Below, piece by piece: positions 26,082-35,500 of a stretch of DNA of 64,000 nt (its first letter is position 1; each line of letters opens with the position of its first letter). Origin of the DNA: Brachyspira suanatina. GTDB lineage: Bacteria; Spirochaetota; Brachyspiria; Brachyspirales; Brachyspiraceae. Both the position numbers and the translations under genes were made by a program. The notes beneath the pieces were generated by a model. The model was given only the letters and a program-made list of their open reading frames with translations. It had not been told where the DNA came from and did no database searches. The DNA lies in assembly GCF_001049755.1 (NCBI RefSeq), contig NZ_CVLB01000001.1:1754995-1818994 (forward strand). Reading direction: 5' to 3'.

Positions 26082-27269
26082 TTACTTTCTCATTTTTTCA
26101 ATAGCTTTTGCTAATATAGATATACCCTTATCAATATCTTCGGGTTTAGAATTAGTGTAATTTAATCTTAAAGTACCTAAGCCTCTTTTAGCTTCATAAA
26201 AAGGCTCTCCTGCTACTACTACTACACCGTCCTCAGCAGCTTTTCTTGAAAGCTCAACAGCATCTATTCCTTTAGGAAGTGTAGCCCATATGAACATACC
26301 GCCTTCAGGATGTGTCCAGTGCATATCTTTAGGTAAATATTTATCCATAGCTTCAAGCATATAATTACATTGTTTGCCGTATAAGTCTATTATTTTTTTG
26401 ATATGTTCATCATAATCATTATCTTCAAGATACTGACTTACAACTACTTGGGCAAATGTTCCTGTATGCAAATCTATAAGCTGTTTATAATCTTTCATCT
26501 TAGCATATAACTCTTTTTGTCTGCATGCAATCCAGCCTAATCTCATACCTGGTGCTACAGTTTTTGAGAATGTACCAAGCAATATAGACTGTTCTCCTAA
26601 ATATGCCCCAAATGATTTTTGATGTTCTCCTTTGAATCTTAATTCTCCATAAGGATTATCCTCTACAAAGAATGTATCTTTACCTTTCATTATTTCTGCT
26701 ATTTTTTCTCTTACAGCATTTGTATATGTTATACCTGTAGGATTTTGGAAATTAGGTACGGAATAAAAGAATTTATTATCGTATTTATTTACAGCTTCTT
26801 TAAACTCATCTATATCAGCGCCATCTTCATTCAAATTAACTGTATGAATCTTAGGATTATATAGGTGAAATGATTGTAAAGCTGCTAAATAAGATGGATC
26901 TTCAACTAAAACATCATCATTAGGATCTATTAAACATGAAGAAATAATATCTAAAGCCTGCTGAGAACCATTAGCTATAAGTATATCGCTGGCTTCAATT
27001 TCAATACCTTGTTTTTTATATCTATTGGCAATAAACTCTCTTAAAGGACCATATCCCTCAGTGCTGTTATATTGTAAAGAATAAGCACCTTTAGTTTCTA
27101 AAACTTTATTTGCTGCAGCTTTAATCTCTTCCACAGGAAATGATTCAGGATTAGGCAAACCGCCTGCAAATGATATTAAATCACCTTTAGCTGCAACTTC
27201 AAGCATAATTTTTACAAAACTGCTTTGAAAATCTTCTTTTAATGCTCTTTTTGATAATCTTAATTTCAT
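26082..27269 (-). CDS. PLP-dependent aminotransferase, class I (LysN/2-aminoadipate-like)
   Basis: About 395 residues of a fold-type I aminotransferase. Motifs: ISFAGGLPNPESFP, LQYNSTEGYGPLREFIA, ANGSQQALDIISSCLIDP, SVPNFQNPTGITY, EDNPYGELRF, and the PLP lysine in LLGTFSKTVAPGMRLGW. The substrate arginine region is GTLRLNYTNSKPEDI. The pattern fits the 2-aminoadipate/aromatic/branched-chain group related to MocR C-termini, so it probably uses several amino acids with 2-oxoglutarate. Start: the ATG at 27269, preceded by GGA at seven bases, is preferred over 27281, which has no ribosome site. Single gene with a terminator. Confidence 0.88.
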   Translation of the reverse strand: MKLRLSKRALKEDFQSSFVKIMLEVAAKGDLISFAGGLPNPESFPVEEIKAAANKVLETKGAYSLQYNSTEGYGPLREFIANRYKKQGIEIEASDILIANGSQQALDIISSCLIDPNDDVLVEDPSYLAALQSFHLYNPKIHTVNLNEDGADIDEFKEAVNKYDNKFFYSVPNFQNPTGITYTNAVREKIAEIMKGKDTFFVEDNPYGELRFKGEHQKSFGAYLGEQSILLGTFSKTVAPGMRLGWIACRQKELYAKMKDYKQLIDLHTGTFAQVVVSQYLEDNDYDEHIKKIIDLYGKQCNYMLEAMDKYLPKDMHWTHPEGGMFIWATLPKGIDAVELSRKAAEDGVVVVAGEPFYEAKRGLGTLRLNYTNSKPEDIDKGISILAKAIEKMRK

Positions 27270-27375
27270 AATAATATCCATTTAAAAAATTTGTTATATA
27301 TTATACACTACTATTCATAATAATGCTATATTATTTTTTGATTTTTTATCAATATATTTTCTTAAAATAACTATA

Positions 27376-27405
27376 CAAAAAAAGGGAGATTTTTTAAATC
27401 TCCCT
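27376..27405 (-). terminator. Terminator of the two-gene TPR operon
   Basis: A perfect 10-bp stem AGGGAGATTT (27383-27392) with AAATCTCCCT (27396-27405), three-base loop, followed on the minus strand by a U run. Confidence 0.9.
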
Positions 27406-27428
27406 AATTTTTATCAAACTAATATTTA

Positions 27429-29636
27429 TTATATTTTCCAATCAGGGAAACGTTTTATAACAGCAGAAATAATATCAGTTTTATAATGCTGTTCTAAATT
27501 TACTAATTTTTGGAATTCTCCAAAGATTATTTTAACATCTTCTTCAGACTCATTTTCTATAAATTTAAGCAAATAAGCTTTATCAAATACCAAATCATAC
27601 ACAACCTTTAAAAGTTTTCTAGCCTGTGCAGATGTTTCTTTTTTATCAACCATTTTTGATAAATGAGGTATTATACTTAATAAACCTATCATAAGAGAAT
27701 TTTTATTTATATTTATATCTCCTGCTGTTTCATCATAATACTCTCCGTCAAGTATCTTTTGAGCAAAATAAACAAATGATTCAGGACATTCTCTATAATG
27801 AAGGAAAATATCATCTATAGTTTTAGCAAGCATATCTGTTTTGCCGTCTTCAAACAGTTTATTTACTATAAGATAATTATTTTTAACTTGAGGAGAATAA
27901 AGCATTTTCAGTATTATATTATAATAATCATCTCTTCTGCCGTCCCAAATAGCTTTTATAAATTTCTCTCTGTAATTAGAAGAAGGAAGTACCTCATAAA
28001 CATGAGTGTAATCATCAATATTTTTAACTATATCTGAAAGTAAAGGTATGCTGCTGTCGGCATTAGACTGACTTCTCAAATATATTGTACTTATAATTCT
28101 TTCATCATTAGGAGCTTTTTTATCTTTAGAAATATTAACAAAATAATTATTCATCTCTTTAGCTTCTTCAGAGTTTAAATTAGGAGTATAAGTTAAATAT
28201 TCCATATATATTTGATATCTCTCAAAGAAATTATCAGTCTTATTAAATTTAGATAAACTTTCAGCATCATAAGTTTCAGCTTCTTCATTATAAAGGAAAG
28301 TATTTTTATCAAACTTAACTGTAGTAGAAGCTCTTACAGATTTTTTGGCACTCTCAAGCCACTTAGTATAAGCTGACTCGGCCACTACAACATCAGGCTT
28401 TGAAGTTAATTCCTGTTTTAAATCTTTTGTAGTTATTGTCTTTTTATATTTTAAAATAATAGTTAAAAGCTCTGTAGGATTTTCTTCTGCTATCTTTTTA
28501 ATTTCATTAAGTCTATAAGCTTTATAAACATTAATATCATCGTTAGGCAATGTTGTAAGAGATTGTATTGCCATATCAAAAGTCATTTTTCTAATATCTT
28601 CCTGAGATACAAACTTGATATTAACATTATTTATATCTATTGATTTTATTTTACCAACACCAAAATTTCTATGTATAACATATTTATCAACATCATACTG
28701 TATATACTTTTCAAATATTTCTATACAATCTTTGGGCTTTTTATTGACATTTGTAATAGCAGATATTTCTTCTATTTTTTCAAAAAGTGTATGATTAGGG
28801 TATAAAGCCTTATAAACATCTACAAGTCTATGTCTGAAAAATTTTGCCTTTTTATTATTCTGTGCTACTATATCCTGCTCATAATTAAGCAAATTTTTAA
28901 TAGTTTTTAAAGCATCATTGTATCTGTTATTTTCAAAATAATAGAAGAATATTATTTTCCATACATCTATCATTATATTAGAATCAACAAGAGTTTTTAA
29001 AGCATTTTCATATTTAAGCAAATAATTATAATTATCCGGCTCATATTCCAATACTTTTTTAATATCGCTTTCTGCATTATTTCTTTCTCTTATAAGATTT
29101 CTTTCAAAAGCAATTTTATAATAATGCACAGCACTCTTTATATCTCCTGCCATTTCTTTTGTATGTGCTATCTTTTCAGGAAGTTCAGGATTGGATACAT
29201 CAAATCTTATAAGTCTTTCCCAAATTTCTAATGCCTCAGAATCTCTATTAGTACTTTGATAATAGCTAGCCAAATATCTTAAAGCATAATCGCTCTCATA
29301 GTATTCATCTAAAATTTTTTGAGATATGAATTCTACTATATTCCATTTTTTAGCATTCTTAAAAATACCCAAAAGTTTTTCCAAACTCATTTCTGAATAA
29401 TTTGCAATTTTTAAATTTAAAAATCCATTTGCATATAATGCTGATATATGATTAGGATTTTTATCCAATTGCATTTTAGCTGTTTCTATAGCTGAATTTA
29501 TATCATTAGTATCATTTATATCATTGAGAATACCTGACAAATCAACAAAATACTTAGCAGTATAATTAAGAAGAGGTCTTCTCGTAAATGTTTCTTCTGA
29601 AAATACATTTTCTAATTTTTGTAGAGCTTCTGACAT
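27429..29636 (-). CDS. Large TPR-type protein resembling the N-terminal part of spirochaete GreA fusions
   Basis: A 735-residue soluble protein. The first ~270 residues are TPR-like (NPNHISALYANGFLNLKIANY, YALRYLASYYQSTNRDSEALEIWERL). A segment near residue 320 (YVIHRNFGVGKIKSIDINNVNIKF, then MTFDMAIQSLTTL) looks like the small beta-barrel of CarD/RID-type RNA polymerase-binding modules. From memory, Borrelia and Treponema GreA proteins are long fusions with a similar N-terminal half; here no GreA coiled coil or C-terminal domain is visible. A link to transcription is therefore inference. It is translated from an AAGGAG inside the end of the upstream gene, four bases away. Confidence 0.55.
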   Translation of the reverse strand: MSEALQKLENVFSEETFTRRPLLNYTAKYFVDLSGILNDINDTNDINSAIETAKMQLDKNPNHISALYANGFLNLKIANYSEMSLEKLLGIFKNAKKWNIVEFISQKILDEYYESDYALRYLASYYQSTNRDSEALEIWERLIRFDVSNPELPEKIAHTKEMAGDIKSAVHYYKIAFERNLIRERNNAESDIKKVLEYEPDNYNYLLKYENALKTLVDSNIMIDVWKIIFFYYFENNRYNDALKTIKNLLNYEQDIVAQNNKKAKFFRHRLVDVYKALYPNHTLFEKIEEISAITNVNKKPKDCIEIFEKYIQYDVDKYVIHRNFGVGKIKSIDINNVNIKFVSQEDIRKMTFDMAIQSLTTLPNDDINVYKAYRLNEIKKIAEENPTELLTIILKYKKTITTKDLKQELTSKPDVVVAESAYTKWLESAKKSVRASTTVKFDKNTFLYNEEAETYDAESLSKFNKTDNFFERYQIYMEYLTYTPNLNSEEAKEMNNYFVNISKDKKAPNDERIISTIYLRSQSNADSSIPLLSDIVKNIDDYTHVYEVLPSSNYREKFIKAIWDGRRDDYYNIILKMLYSPQVKNNYLIVNKLFEDGKTDMLAKTIDDIFLHYRECPESFVYFAQKILDGEYYDETAGDININKNSLMIGLLSIIPHLSKMVDKKETSAQARKLLKVVYDLVFDKAYLLKFIENESEEDVKIIFGEFQKLVNLEQHYKTDIISAVIKRFPDWKI

Positions 29637-29640
29637 ATTA

Positions 29641-30621
29641 TCACTCCTTATCTAATATTTTTATGTAGTATTGCAGCAAATCTTTATCTATTACAGCCAT
29701 CTTTCTTCCCCACACCTTAACCTCTTCAACATCAGAATCATTTTGCCTCATAATAAGATATGTAGTTAAAAATGCATATGAAGATAAAAGTTTAGGCGCT
29801 GTAGTCTCTCTCAGCTTTATTTTTCTGTAATCTGCTTCTAATCTGGATATGTTTCTTCTAAGATCAAACTCCTCCTGTTCATTTAATGGTCTTTTCACAT
29901 CCAATATGTTCATAAGTTCGCCATAAGCACTCATCCATAATATTATCTCTTCCTGACTATTATTATGGATTCCTCTTTTTATTATTATATCTCTAATTTC
30001 TCTCACTACTTCTATGCTGATATTTTCAAATTCTATACTTAAAGGATCATAAAATAACGCTTCTCTTATATACATTTTACATTTTTTTTCATCGCCCAAT
30101 TTATCATAAATCATAGCGATATAGCTAAGCGTCCTAGAATTGTACGGCTCTATAGTATTTAAATATTCATAAGATTTTAATGCTCTAGAATAATCCTTTA
30201 ACTCTATAAAAGCATTAGAAAGTAAACGTAATTCCTCCGTGCCTTCAATATCATTGGTGCTGCGCTGCATTATTAACTCTATAATCTTATTATATACATA
30301 ATAATGAATAGCGTTAATCGATATCAAATTCTCATCATAAGACTTTCCATGTACGAATACATTGAATTTCTTATAAGTAGAATCCAAAAGTTTGCAGTAT
30401 TCTATGCAATTTCTCTCTACGCTTTTAAATTTATCAAGTCTGTTAATCCAAAATTTAACGCAGGATATATTTTCATACAGATTTTCACATTCAAAATCTT
30501 TTGACATAATCCTATCAAAATCTTCCATAGACTCTGTAAATAACCCCTGCTTTAATTTAGTTTCTATAATGTTGAAAATATCTTTGACAGACTCTTTTCT
30601 AGAAAATAATTCCTCTTCCAT
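29641..30621 (-). CDS. TPR-like helical protein, operon partner of the 735-residue protein
   Basis: 326 residues, all helical, without signal peptide. One clear TPR stretch lies in the middle (LRLLSNAFIELKDYSRALKSYEYLNTIEPYNSRTL, then SYIAMIYDKLGDEKKCKMYIREALFYDP). The N-terminal (SRKESVKDIFNIIETKLKQG) and C-terminal regions match no family I recognise. Its last codons (AAG GAG TGA) form the ribosome site of the next gene, so the pair is translationally coupled and the products may bind each other. The promoter is in the 138-bp gap before hutI. Confidence 0.7.
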   Translation of the reverse strand: MEEELFSRKESVKDIFNIIETKLKQGLFTESMEDFDRIMSKDFECENLYENISCVKFWINRLDKFKSVERNCIEYCKLLDSTYKKFNVFVHGKSYDENLISINAIHYYVYNKIIELIMQRSTNDIEGTEELRLLSNAFIELKDYSRALKSYEYLNTIEPYNSRTLSYIAMIYDKLGDEKKCKMYIREALFYDPLSIEFENISIEVVREIRDIIIKRGIHNNSQEEIILWMSAYGELMNILDVKRPLNEQEEFDLRRNISRLEADYRKIKLRETTAPKLLSSYAFLTTYLIMRQNDSDVEEVKVWGRKMAVIDKDLLQYYIKILDKE

Positions 30622-30759
30622 TATATTTAAAATAAACTACTCCCTTAAAGCTAAAAAACGTACAGAGATATATACGCATATTATTATAATATAATCAAAT
30701 AAAGATAAATTGTCAAGAGAAAATAATACTCTTTAGAGTAAAAAACAATAAAAAATATA

Positions 30760-31992
30760 TTAATTATGGTATACAAGCTCTCCGGATTTAAAAACCATAG
30801 AACACATATTATTATCCATACTATAAAGCAAAAAATTAAGATTATCACAATTCCATACTATAATATCTGCCTTTTTTCCAATCTCAATACTTCCTATTTC
30901 CTCTCCCCTCTTAATAGCACATGCTGCATTTATAGTAACAGCATTTAATATCTCTTCAGGAGTAAGCCTATATATAATATATGCAAGCTTCATTATAAAC
31001 TGCATATTCAAAGAAGGACTAGAACCTGGATTATAATCTGTAGCCAATGCTATAGGAACTCCTTTATCTATCATATATCTAGCTCTGGCATAAGGCATAT
31101 TTAAATAAAAAGAAGCATTAGGCAAAAGTACAGCTATAACACCTTGATTTTTTATAACATCTATGGATCTGTCATCAGACATAATCAAATGTTCAGCACT
31201 TATAGCTTTAAATCTTGCTGCTAAATATGATCCGCCGCTTGTTTCCAATTGATCTGAATGAACTTTAATTCCTAAATTGTATTCCTGAGCAGCATTAAGA
31301 ACTTTATGAGTTTCTTCCATATCAAGTCCGCAATTTTCACAAAATACATCGCAAAATTCAGCTATGCCTAATTTTGATATCTCGGGAATCATATCATTAC
31401 ATATCAAATTTATATAAGCAGTTCTATCATTTTTATATTCATCAGGTATTACATGTCCGCCCATAAATGTACTTACTATATCTATTTTATGATTATCATT
31501 AAGTTTTTTCATTACTTTCAATATTTTTATTTCATCTTTGACTGTTAATCCATAACCGCTTTTACCTTCTACTGTAGTAGTTCCATACTGAATCATTTTA
31601 TCTAATATAGGTATCGATTTTTTGTAAAGTGCATTTTCTGTTTGACTTCTAGTATCCCTAACTGTTGATAATATTCCATAACCAGACTTTATTATATCAG
31701 AATAGCTCATATGACCGCTTACTATATTATACATCTCATCTTCTCTTGAACCGCCGTATATAAAATGAGTATGACAATCAATAAGTCCTGAAGTAACTAA
31801 TGCTCCATTAGCATTAAATGTCTTTTTAGCTTTTCCTTTAACAGTATCACCAATATATTCTATTATTCCATCTTTTATGCCTATAGAAACATTATTATAT
31901 ACTTTTATCTTTCCTTGATTCTTACCAGATAATGATGTGCTGCCTTCTGCTGTTGCAATAGAACCTATATTTTTTATAATTATATCTAACAT
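30760..31992 (-). CDS. hutI: Imidazolonepropionase
   Basis: A 410-residue amidohydrolase-superfamily enzyme. Motifs: GLIDCHTHFIYGGSREDE (metal-binding HxH plus substrate Tyr/Arg region), TTTVEGKSGYGLTV, TFMGGHVIPDEYK, IKVHSDQLETSGG, AISAEHLIMSDD and ATDYNPGSSPSLNM. It hydrolyses 4-imidazolone-5-propionate to formiminoglutamate, the third step of histidine breakdown. No hutH, hutU or hutG is nearby. It is the last gene of a four-gene run (cytidylate-kinase-like, PHP, TauE/SafE, hutI) with 24 bp to the previous gene. Confidence 0.95.
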   Translation of the reverse strand: MLDIIIKNIGSIATAEGSTSLSGKNQGKIKVYNNVSIGIKDGIIEYIGDTVKGKAKKTFNANGALVTSGLIDCHTHFIYGGSREDEMYNIVSGHMSYSDIIKSGYGILSTVRDTRSQTENALYKKSIPILDKMIQYGTTTVEGKSGYGLTVKDEIKILKVMKKLNDNHKIDIVSTFMGGHVIPDEYKNDRTAYINLICNDMIPEISKLGIAEFCDVFCENCGLDMEETHKVLNAAQEYNLGIKVHSDQLETSGGSYLAARFKAISAEHLIMSDDRSIDVIKNQGVIAVLLPNASFYLNMPYARARYMIDKGVPIALATDYNPGSSPSLNMQFIMKLAYIIYRLTPEEILNAVTINAACAIKRGEEIGSIEIGKKADIIVWNCDNLNFLLYSMDNNMCSMVFKSGELVYHN

Positions 31993-32016
31993 AATGCACT
32001 CACATTTTAATATATA

Positions 32017-32817
32017 TTATATATTAACAGAAAAGTTATATAAATTGTAAGATGTTATTAATATAATAATTAATAATAAAATAATAAATAATTTATCAAC
32101 TATTTTAGAATTAATTTTTTTATTTATAAACCTTCCCAATATACCGCCGCATATTCCTCCTATAATCATTACTATAAGATAGGAAAGATTAACCTTTAAA
32201 GCATCTCCATCAGCAACACTTATAAATACATTTGAAATTTGGGAAAATAATATAATATAAAGTGAATTTTGAGCAGCAACTTTAGAATCCATACTAAAGA
32301 AAAAATATAGAAAAGCTATATTAAAAGGACCGCCTCCTATACCCAAAAATGATGATAAAAGACCAAGAATCAAACCTATTATTATACATAAAAATATATT
32401 TTGTATATGCATAGATTTTATCTTTTTATCACCCATATTCTTTAATGTGAATATTAAAGTAAAAAATGTTAATAATATTAAAATAGAAGATTGAAAAATA
32501 CCAGCTATATTTTCACTATTAAAAAGTGTTATAACATAAGAAAAAAGCATTTTTCCAAGTATTCCGCCTATAATACCGCCCAAAGCTAATGGAGTTGCCA
32601 CTCTAGAATCAACAAGACTATCATGTTTTATCTTAGATACTACAAATGTATATAAACTCATAGATAAAACAGTACAGGATGATAAGAAACTTATTTTACT
32701 TACTTCAAGAACATTTAGAGAATCAAGTACAGGCTTTATTATAATACCGCCGCCTATTCCGCAAATAGCACCTATTACAGATGCTAATAAACTTACAATC
32801 AAAAAAAATACTATCAT
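32017..32817 (-). CDS. TauE/SafE-family membrane exporter
   Basis: 266 residues with about eight hydrophobic helices in two similar halves. Each half begins with a glycine-rich motif: SVIGAICGIGGGIIIKPVLD in the first, LLSSFLGIGGGPFNIAFLY in the second, the hallmark of the TauE/SafE (DUF81) family. Members move sulfite, sulfoacetate or other small anions across the membrane; the substrate here is unknown. Its start overlaps the PHP gene's stop by four bases (ATGA), so it is translationally coupled to it. Confidence 0.9.
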   Translation of the reverse strand: MIVFFLIVSLLASVIGAICGIGGGIIIKPVLDSLNVLEVSKISFLSSCTVLSMSLYTFVVSKIKHDSLVDSRVATPLALGGIIGGILGKMLFSYVITLFNSENIAGIFQSSILILLTFFTLIFTLKNMGDKKIKSMHIQNIFLCIIIGLILGLLSSFLGIGGGPFNIAFLYFFFSMDSKVAAQNSLYIILFSQISNVFISVADGDALKVNLSYLIVMIIGGICGGILGRFINKKINSKIVDKLFIILLLIIILITSYNLYNFSVNI

Positions 32818-33521
32818 TTTTCTATACCAAGATATTCCATCAATTTATAATAATCAGTATTTAATATAAGATCTGCTGGAAAATCTATAGATAATAATAA
32901 TTCTACAGCATCTTTAAAATCACCTACTTTATATTTTGAATGGGCGTCAGATGTTATTACAATATTAGTTTCATATCTTTTACAAGCTAAAGCAACTTCA
33001 CGGCATATAGGGCTGCTTCCTTTTCTAACTTTAAAAGATGATGAATTAATCTCTATTAATTTATTATGCTCTTTGCATAATTTAACTATATATTCGATAT
33101 CAAATTTAAATTTAGGATTACCAACATGACCTAAGCAATCAACATTAGCATTCTTTACAACTTCTGCATATCCATTTGTATGATCTTTTACAGTAAGAGG
33201 ACCTATAGCATCTTCATGATAAGAAGCTACAACAAAGTCTAAATACTCTAATACATTTTCACTCAAATCTAGCTTACCGCTATAATCTACTATATTTGCC
33301 TCGCATCCTCTAAGAAGTCTAACTCCATTAATATAATCTGGCAGGCCATGCATAGCCTTAAAATGTACTGATTTAGCTCCATCACTAGAAGCAGGGCCAT
33401 GATCTGTAATAGCTAAAGCTAGAAAACCTTTCTCCTTAGCTGAATTTACCATTTCATCAACTGTACTATATGCATGCTCGCTAACTAAAGTATGAGTATG
33501 CAAATCGGCTATTATATTCAT
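32814..33521 (-). CDS. PHP-domain phosphatase/phosphoesterase (YcdX-like)
   Basis: 235 residues of a stand-alone PHP domain. Metal-binding motifs: IIADLHTHTLVSEHAYST (HxH), ITDHGPA, LRGCEANIV, VVASYHEDAIG, CLGHVGNP, and near the end VITSDAHSKYKVGDF. This is the YcdX-type trinuclear metal phosphatase group; physiological substrates are mostly unknown. A histidinol-phosphatase function is possible from the superfamily but not supported by neighbours. ATG is 13 bp after the stop of the cytidylate-kinase-like gene, and its own stop overlaps the TauE/SafE gene. Confidence 0.9.
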   Translation of the reverse strand: MNIIADLHTHTLVSEHAYSTVDEMVNSAKEKGFLALAITDHGPASSDGAKSVHFKAMHGLPDYINGVRLLRGCEANIVDYSGKLDLSENVLEYLDFVVASYHEDAIGPLTVKDHTNGYAEVVKNANVDCLGHVGNPKFKFDIEYIVKLCKEHNKLIEINSSSFKVRKGSSPICREVALACKRYETNIVITSDAHSKYKVGDFKDAVELLLSIDFPADLILNTDYYKLMEYLGIEK

Positions 33522-33534
33522 AATAAATACCTTA

Positions 33535-34152
33535 TCATAGCTTTGACTTAGCTATTTTTTCTATTAATTCTATTGTATTATCTATGCCTATAAAATCACT
33601 ATTCAAACAGGCATGATAATTTCTCGCATCTCCCCAATTTTTTCCTGTATAATAATTATAATGTTTAGCCCTTAATTTATCTCTTTCTTTTAAAATTTTT
33701 TCTATATTTGCACTATCTAATTTATATTCTTCAACGGCTCTTTTTATCTTACTTTCCATATCAGAATAAATAAATATATTAATACAATTATCCATTCCTT
33801 CTAATATATGATTAGCACATCTTCCTACTATAACGCAAGAATGTTTAGATGCCACTTCTTTTATAACATTGCTTTGCGCAAAAAACATAGTATCTTGTAA
33901 AGATTCTCCATTACCAAATACCATATTTCCGGCATAAGAACCTGTTATAGCAAAATTAAAAAGAGAAGCTCCTGTTAATTTTTGTTCATTTTCTTTAATA
34001 TATTCCGGAGAAAATCCTGTTTTATCTGATGCCATTTCTATTATAGCTTTATCATAAAAAGGTATATTTAAATCCTTAGCAACCATTTCTCCAATATATC
34101 TTCCGCCGCTGCCGAATTCTCTGCTGATAGTTATAACAATATTTTTACTCAT
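33535..34152 (-). CDS. Cytidylate kinase-like P-loop protein
   Basis: About 205 residues. The N-terminus (NIVITISREFGSGGRYIGEMVA) carries the P-loop variant SREFGSGGR of the cytidylate-kinase-like family; later parts include CVIVGRCANHILEGM and RDKLRAKHYNYYTGKNWGDARNYH, typical of this group. A genuine cmk lies elsewhere in the window (44.2-44.9 kb), so this paralogue probably phosphorylates something else. The start is taken at 34152 (MSKN), with GAGG nine bases away; in-frame ATGs at 34158 and 34167 are closer to or before that site. It heads the operon that ends with hutI. Confidence 0.82.
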   Translation of the reverse strand: MSKNIVITISREFGSGGRYIGEMVAKDLNIPFYDKAIIEMASDKTGFSPEYIKENEQKLTGASLFNFAITGSYAGNMVFGNGESLQDTMFFAQSNVIKEVASKHSCVIVGRCANHILEGMDNCINIFIYSDMESKIKRAVEEYKLDSANIEKILKERDKLRAKHYNYYTGKNWGDARNYHACLNSDFIGIDNTIELIEKIAKSKL

Positions 34153-34378
34153 AAGCATATACCTCATATTTTTTATATTAATAGTTTACCAATATTATCT
34201 GTATTTGTCAAATTTAAACAACTTCTTTTCTTATATTATATGCAAATATTTTATATTATTGCTATTAAATTAAAAAATAAAAGACTATATTACTACATTT
34301 TATATGATACAATTTTAATAAAAATCAGAAATTAGTTATGCTGAAAAGAAAGCACAATAGATAATAAATATATAAAAA

Positions 34379-35179
34379 TCAGAAGAAATCAGAGAAAGTT
34401 TTTTCTCTTGCATTTTCATCTTTCATTACGCCTATATCATATAAATACCTAGTAACGGCTAATGAAAAACCGCCTTTGATTGGTGTTTTAGGATATAATA
34501 TTATTATAGGTGTTCTCTTTTGAACGGATATCATAACCTTTTCTTCGTCAAACAAAACAGGCCCTAAAAGAACCAAATTAATATCAAGAGAAAATTTTGA
34601 TGTTACTTTTTTTACTTCTCTGTATAAATTGATAGCCCAATCTATATTTTTTACTTTGTTTACTATCAAATACATCTTATCTGTCATGTTATTGACATAT
34701 ATCATCTTCATAAGTCTGTAAAGATCTGTAAGAGCTGTAATTTCAGGATTGGCAACAAGTATTATATCATCAGACATTTCATAGAAACGCATCATAGGCT
34801 GAGTAATTCCAGCAGCATAATCTATAATAACATAATCATATTCCTGTGATAATACTTTCAAATCTTTAGCTAAATTTGATAAATTGAAGTCATTTTCAAA
34901 CTGAACAAATCTCTGTATATTAACTCCGGCACTGATAACATCTATACCATATTCACTTTTTATAACACAATCTTTTAATGTCAAAGTACCTTCAAAATAT
35001 TCCTGAAGTTTAGATTGAGGTTTTACATGAAGTAAAATAAATACATTTGAACAGTTAATATCTATATCGAAAACCAAAACTTTATATCCTCTAGAAGCTA
35101 ATTCTGCAGAGAAATTAACTGAGCATAAAGTTTTGCCTGCACCACCCTTTCCACTAGAAAAAGATATTATTCTTCCCAT
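34379..35179 (-). CDS. MinD/ParA-family ATPase (FlhG/YlxH-like)
   Basis: A 266-residue deviant Walker A ATPase: ISFSSGKGGAGKTLCSVNFSAELA at the start, switch DIDINCSNV, and YVIIDYAAGITQPMM in place of the common DxPAG, then VANPEITALTDLYRLMK, which fits the FlhG/FleN/YlxH branch that controls flagellar number. No flhF is adjacent, so flagellar function is inference; other partition or positioning roles are possible. Two bases upstream ends a 64-residue HEAT-like protein, an unusual partner. No amphipathic MinD-type C-terminal helix is obvious (it ends NAREKTFSDFF). Confidence 0.75.
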   Translation of the reverse strand: MGRIISFSSGKGGAGKTLCSVNFSAELASRGYKVLVFDIDINCSNVFILLHVKPQSKLQEYFEGTLTLKDCVIKSEYGIDVISAGVNIQRFVQFENDFNLSNLAKDLKVLSQEYDYVIIDYAAGITQPMMRFYEMSDDIILVANPEITALTDLYRLMKMIYVNNMTDKMYLIVNKVKNIDWAINLYREVKKVTSKFSLDINLVLLGPVLFDEEKVMISVQKRTPIIILYPKTPIKGGFSLAVTRYLYDIGVMKDENAREKTFSDFF

Positions 35180-35181
35180 AA

Positions 35182-35376
35182 TTATTGTCCTGTATACAAT
35201 TTTAATACTTGAGCCACTTTAAGACGAACATTTTCATCCCAATCTAATATATGCGGCTTTAAAGCTTTAATTACAGTAATTTTATCGGAATTTTCTACAT
35301 TTTTTGCTAACTCTTCAAGAGCCTCAAGTCTTTTTTCAACCTCTTCGCTTTCTAAAAGTGCAAAAATTTCATTCAT
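35182..35376 (-). CDS. Small HEAT-repeat-like protein
   Basis: A 64-residue all-helical protein: MNEIFALLESEEVEKRLEAL, then a hinge NSDKITVIKALKPHILDW and DENVRLKVAQVLKLYTG. The DENVRLKVAQVL helix is a classical HEAT second-helix pattern, so it is about one and a half HEAT units. It has a good ribosome site (AAGGAAG, six bases) and ends two bases before the MinD/ParA gene, so it is a real coupled gene. A role as an adaptor of the ATPase is plausible from position only. Confidence 0.7.
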   Translation of the reverse strand: MNEIFALLESEEVEKRLEALEELAKNVENSDKITVIKALKPHILDWDENVRLKVAQVLKLYTGQ

Positions 35377-35500
35377 AGTTTCTTCCTTAAAATCTAATAA
35401 ATAATACTATACTTAATATATATTATACATCATATGATATTTTTGTCAAAAATAAAACTTATTTAATTAAATTTAAAATATAATTGTATCAATATGTAAA

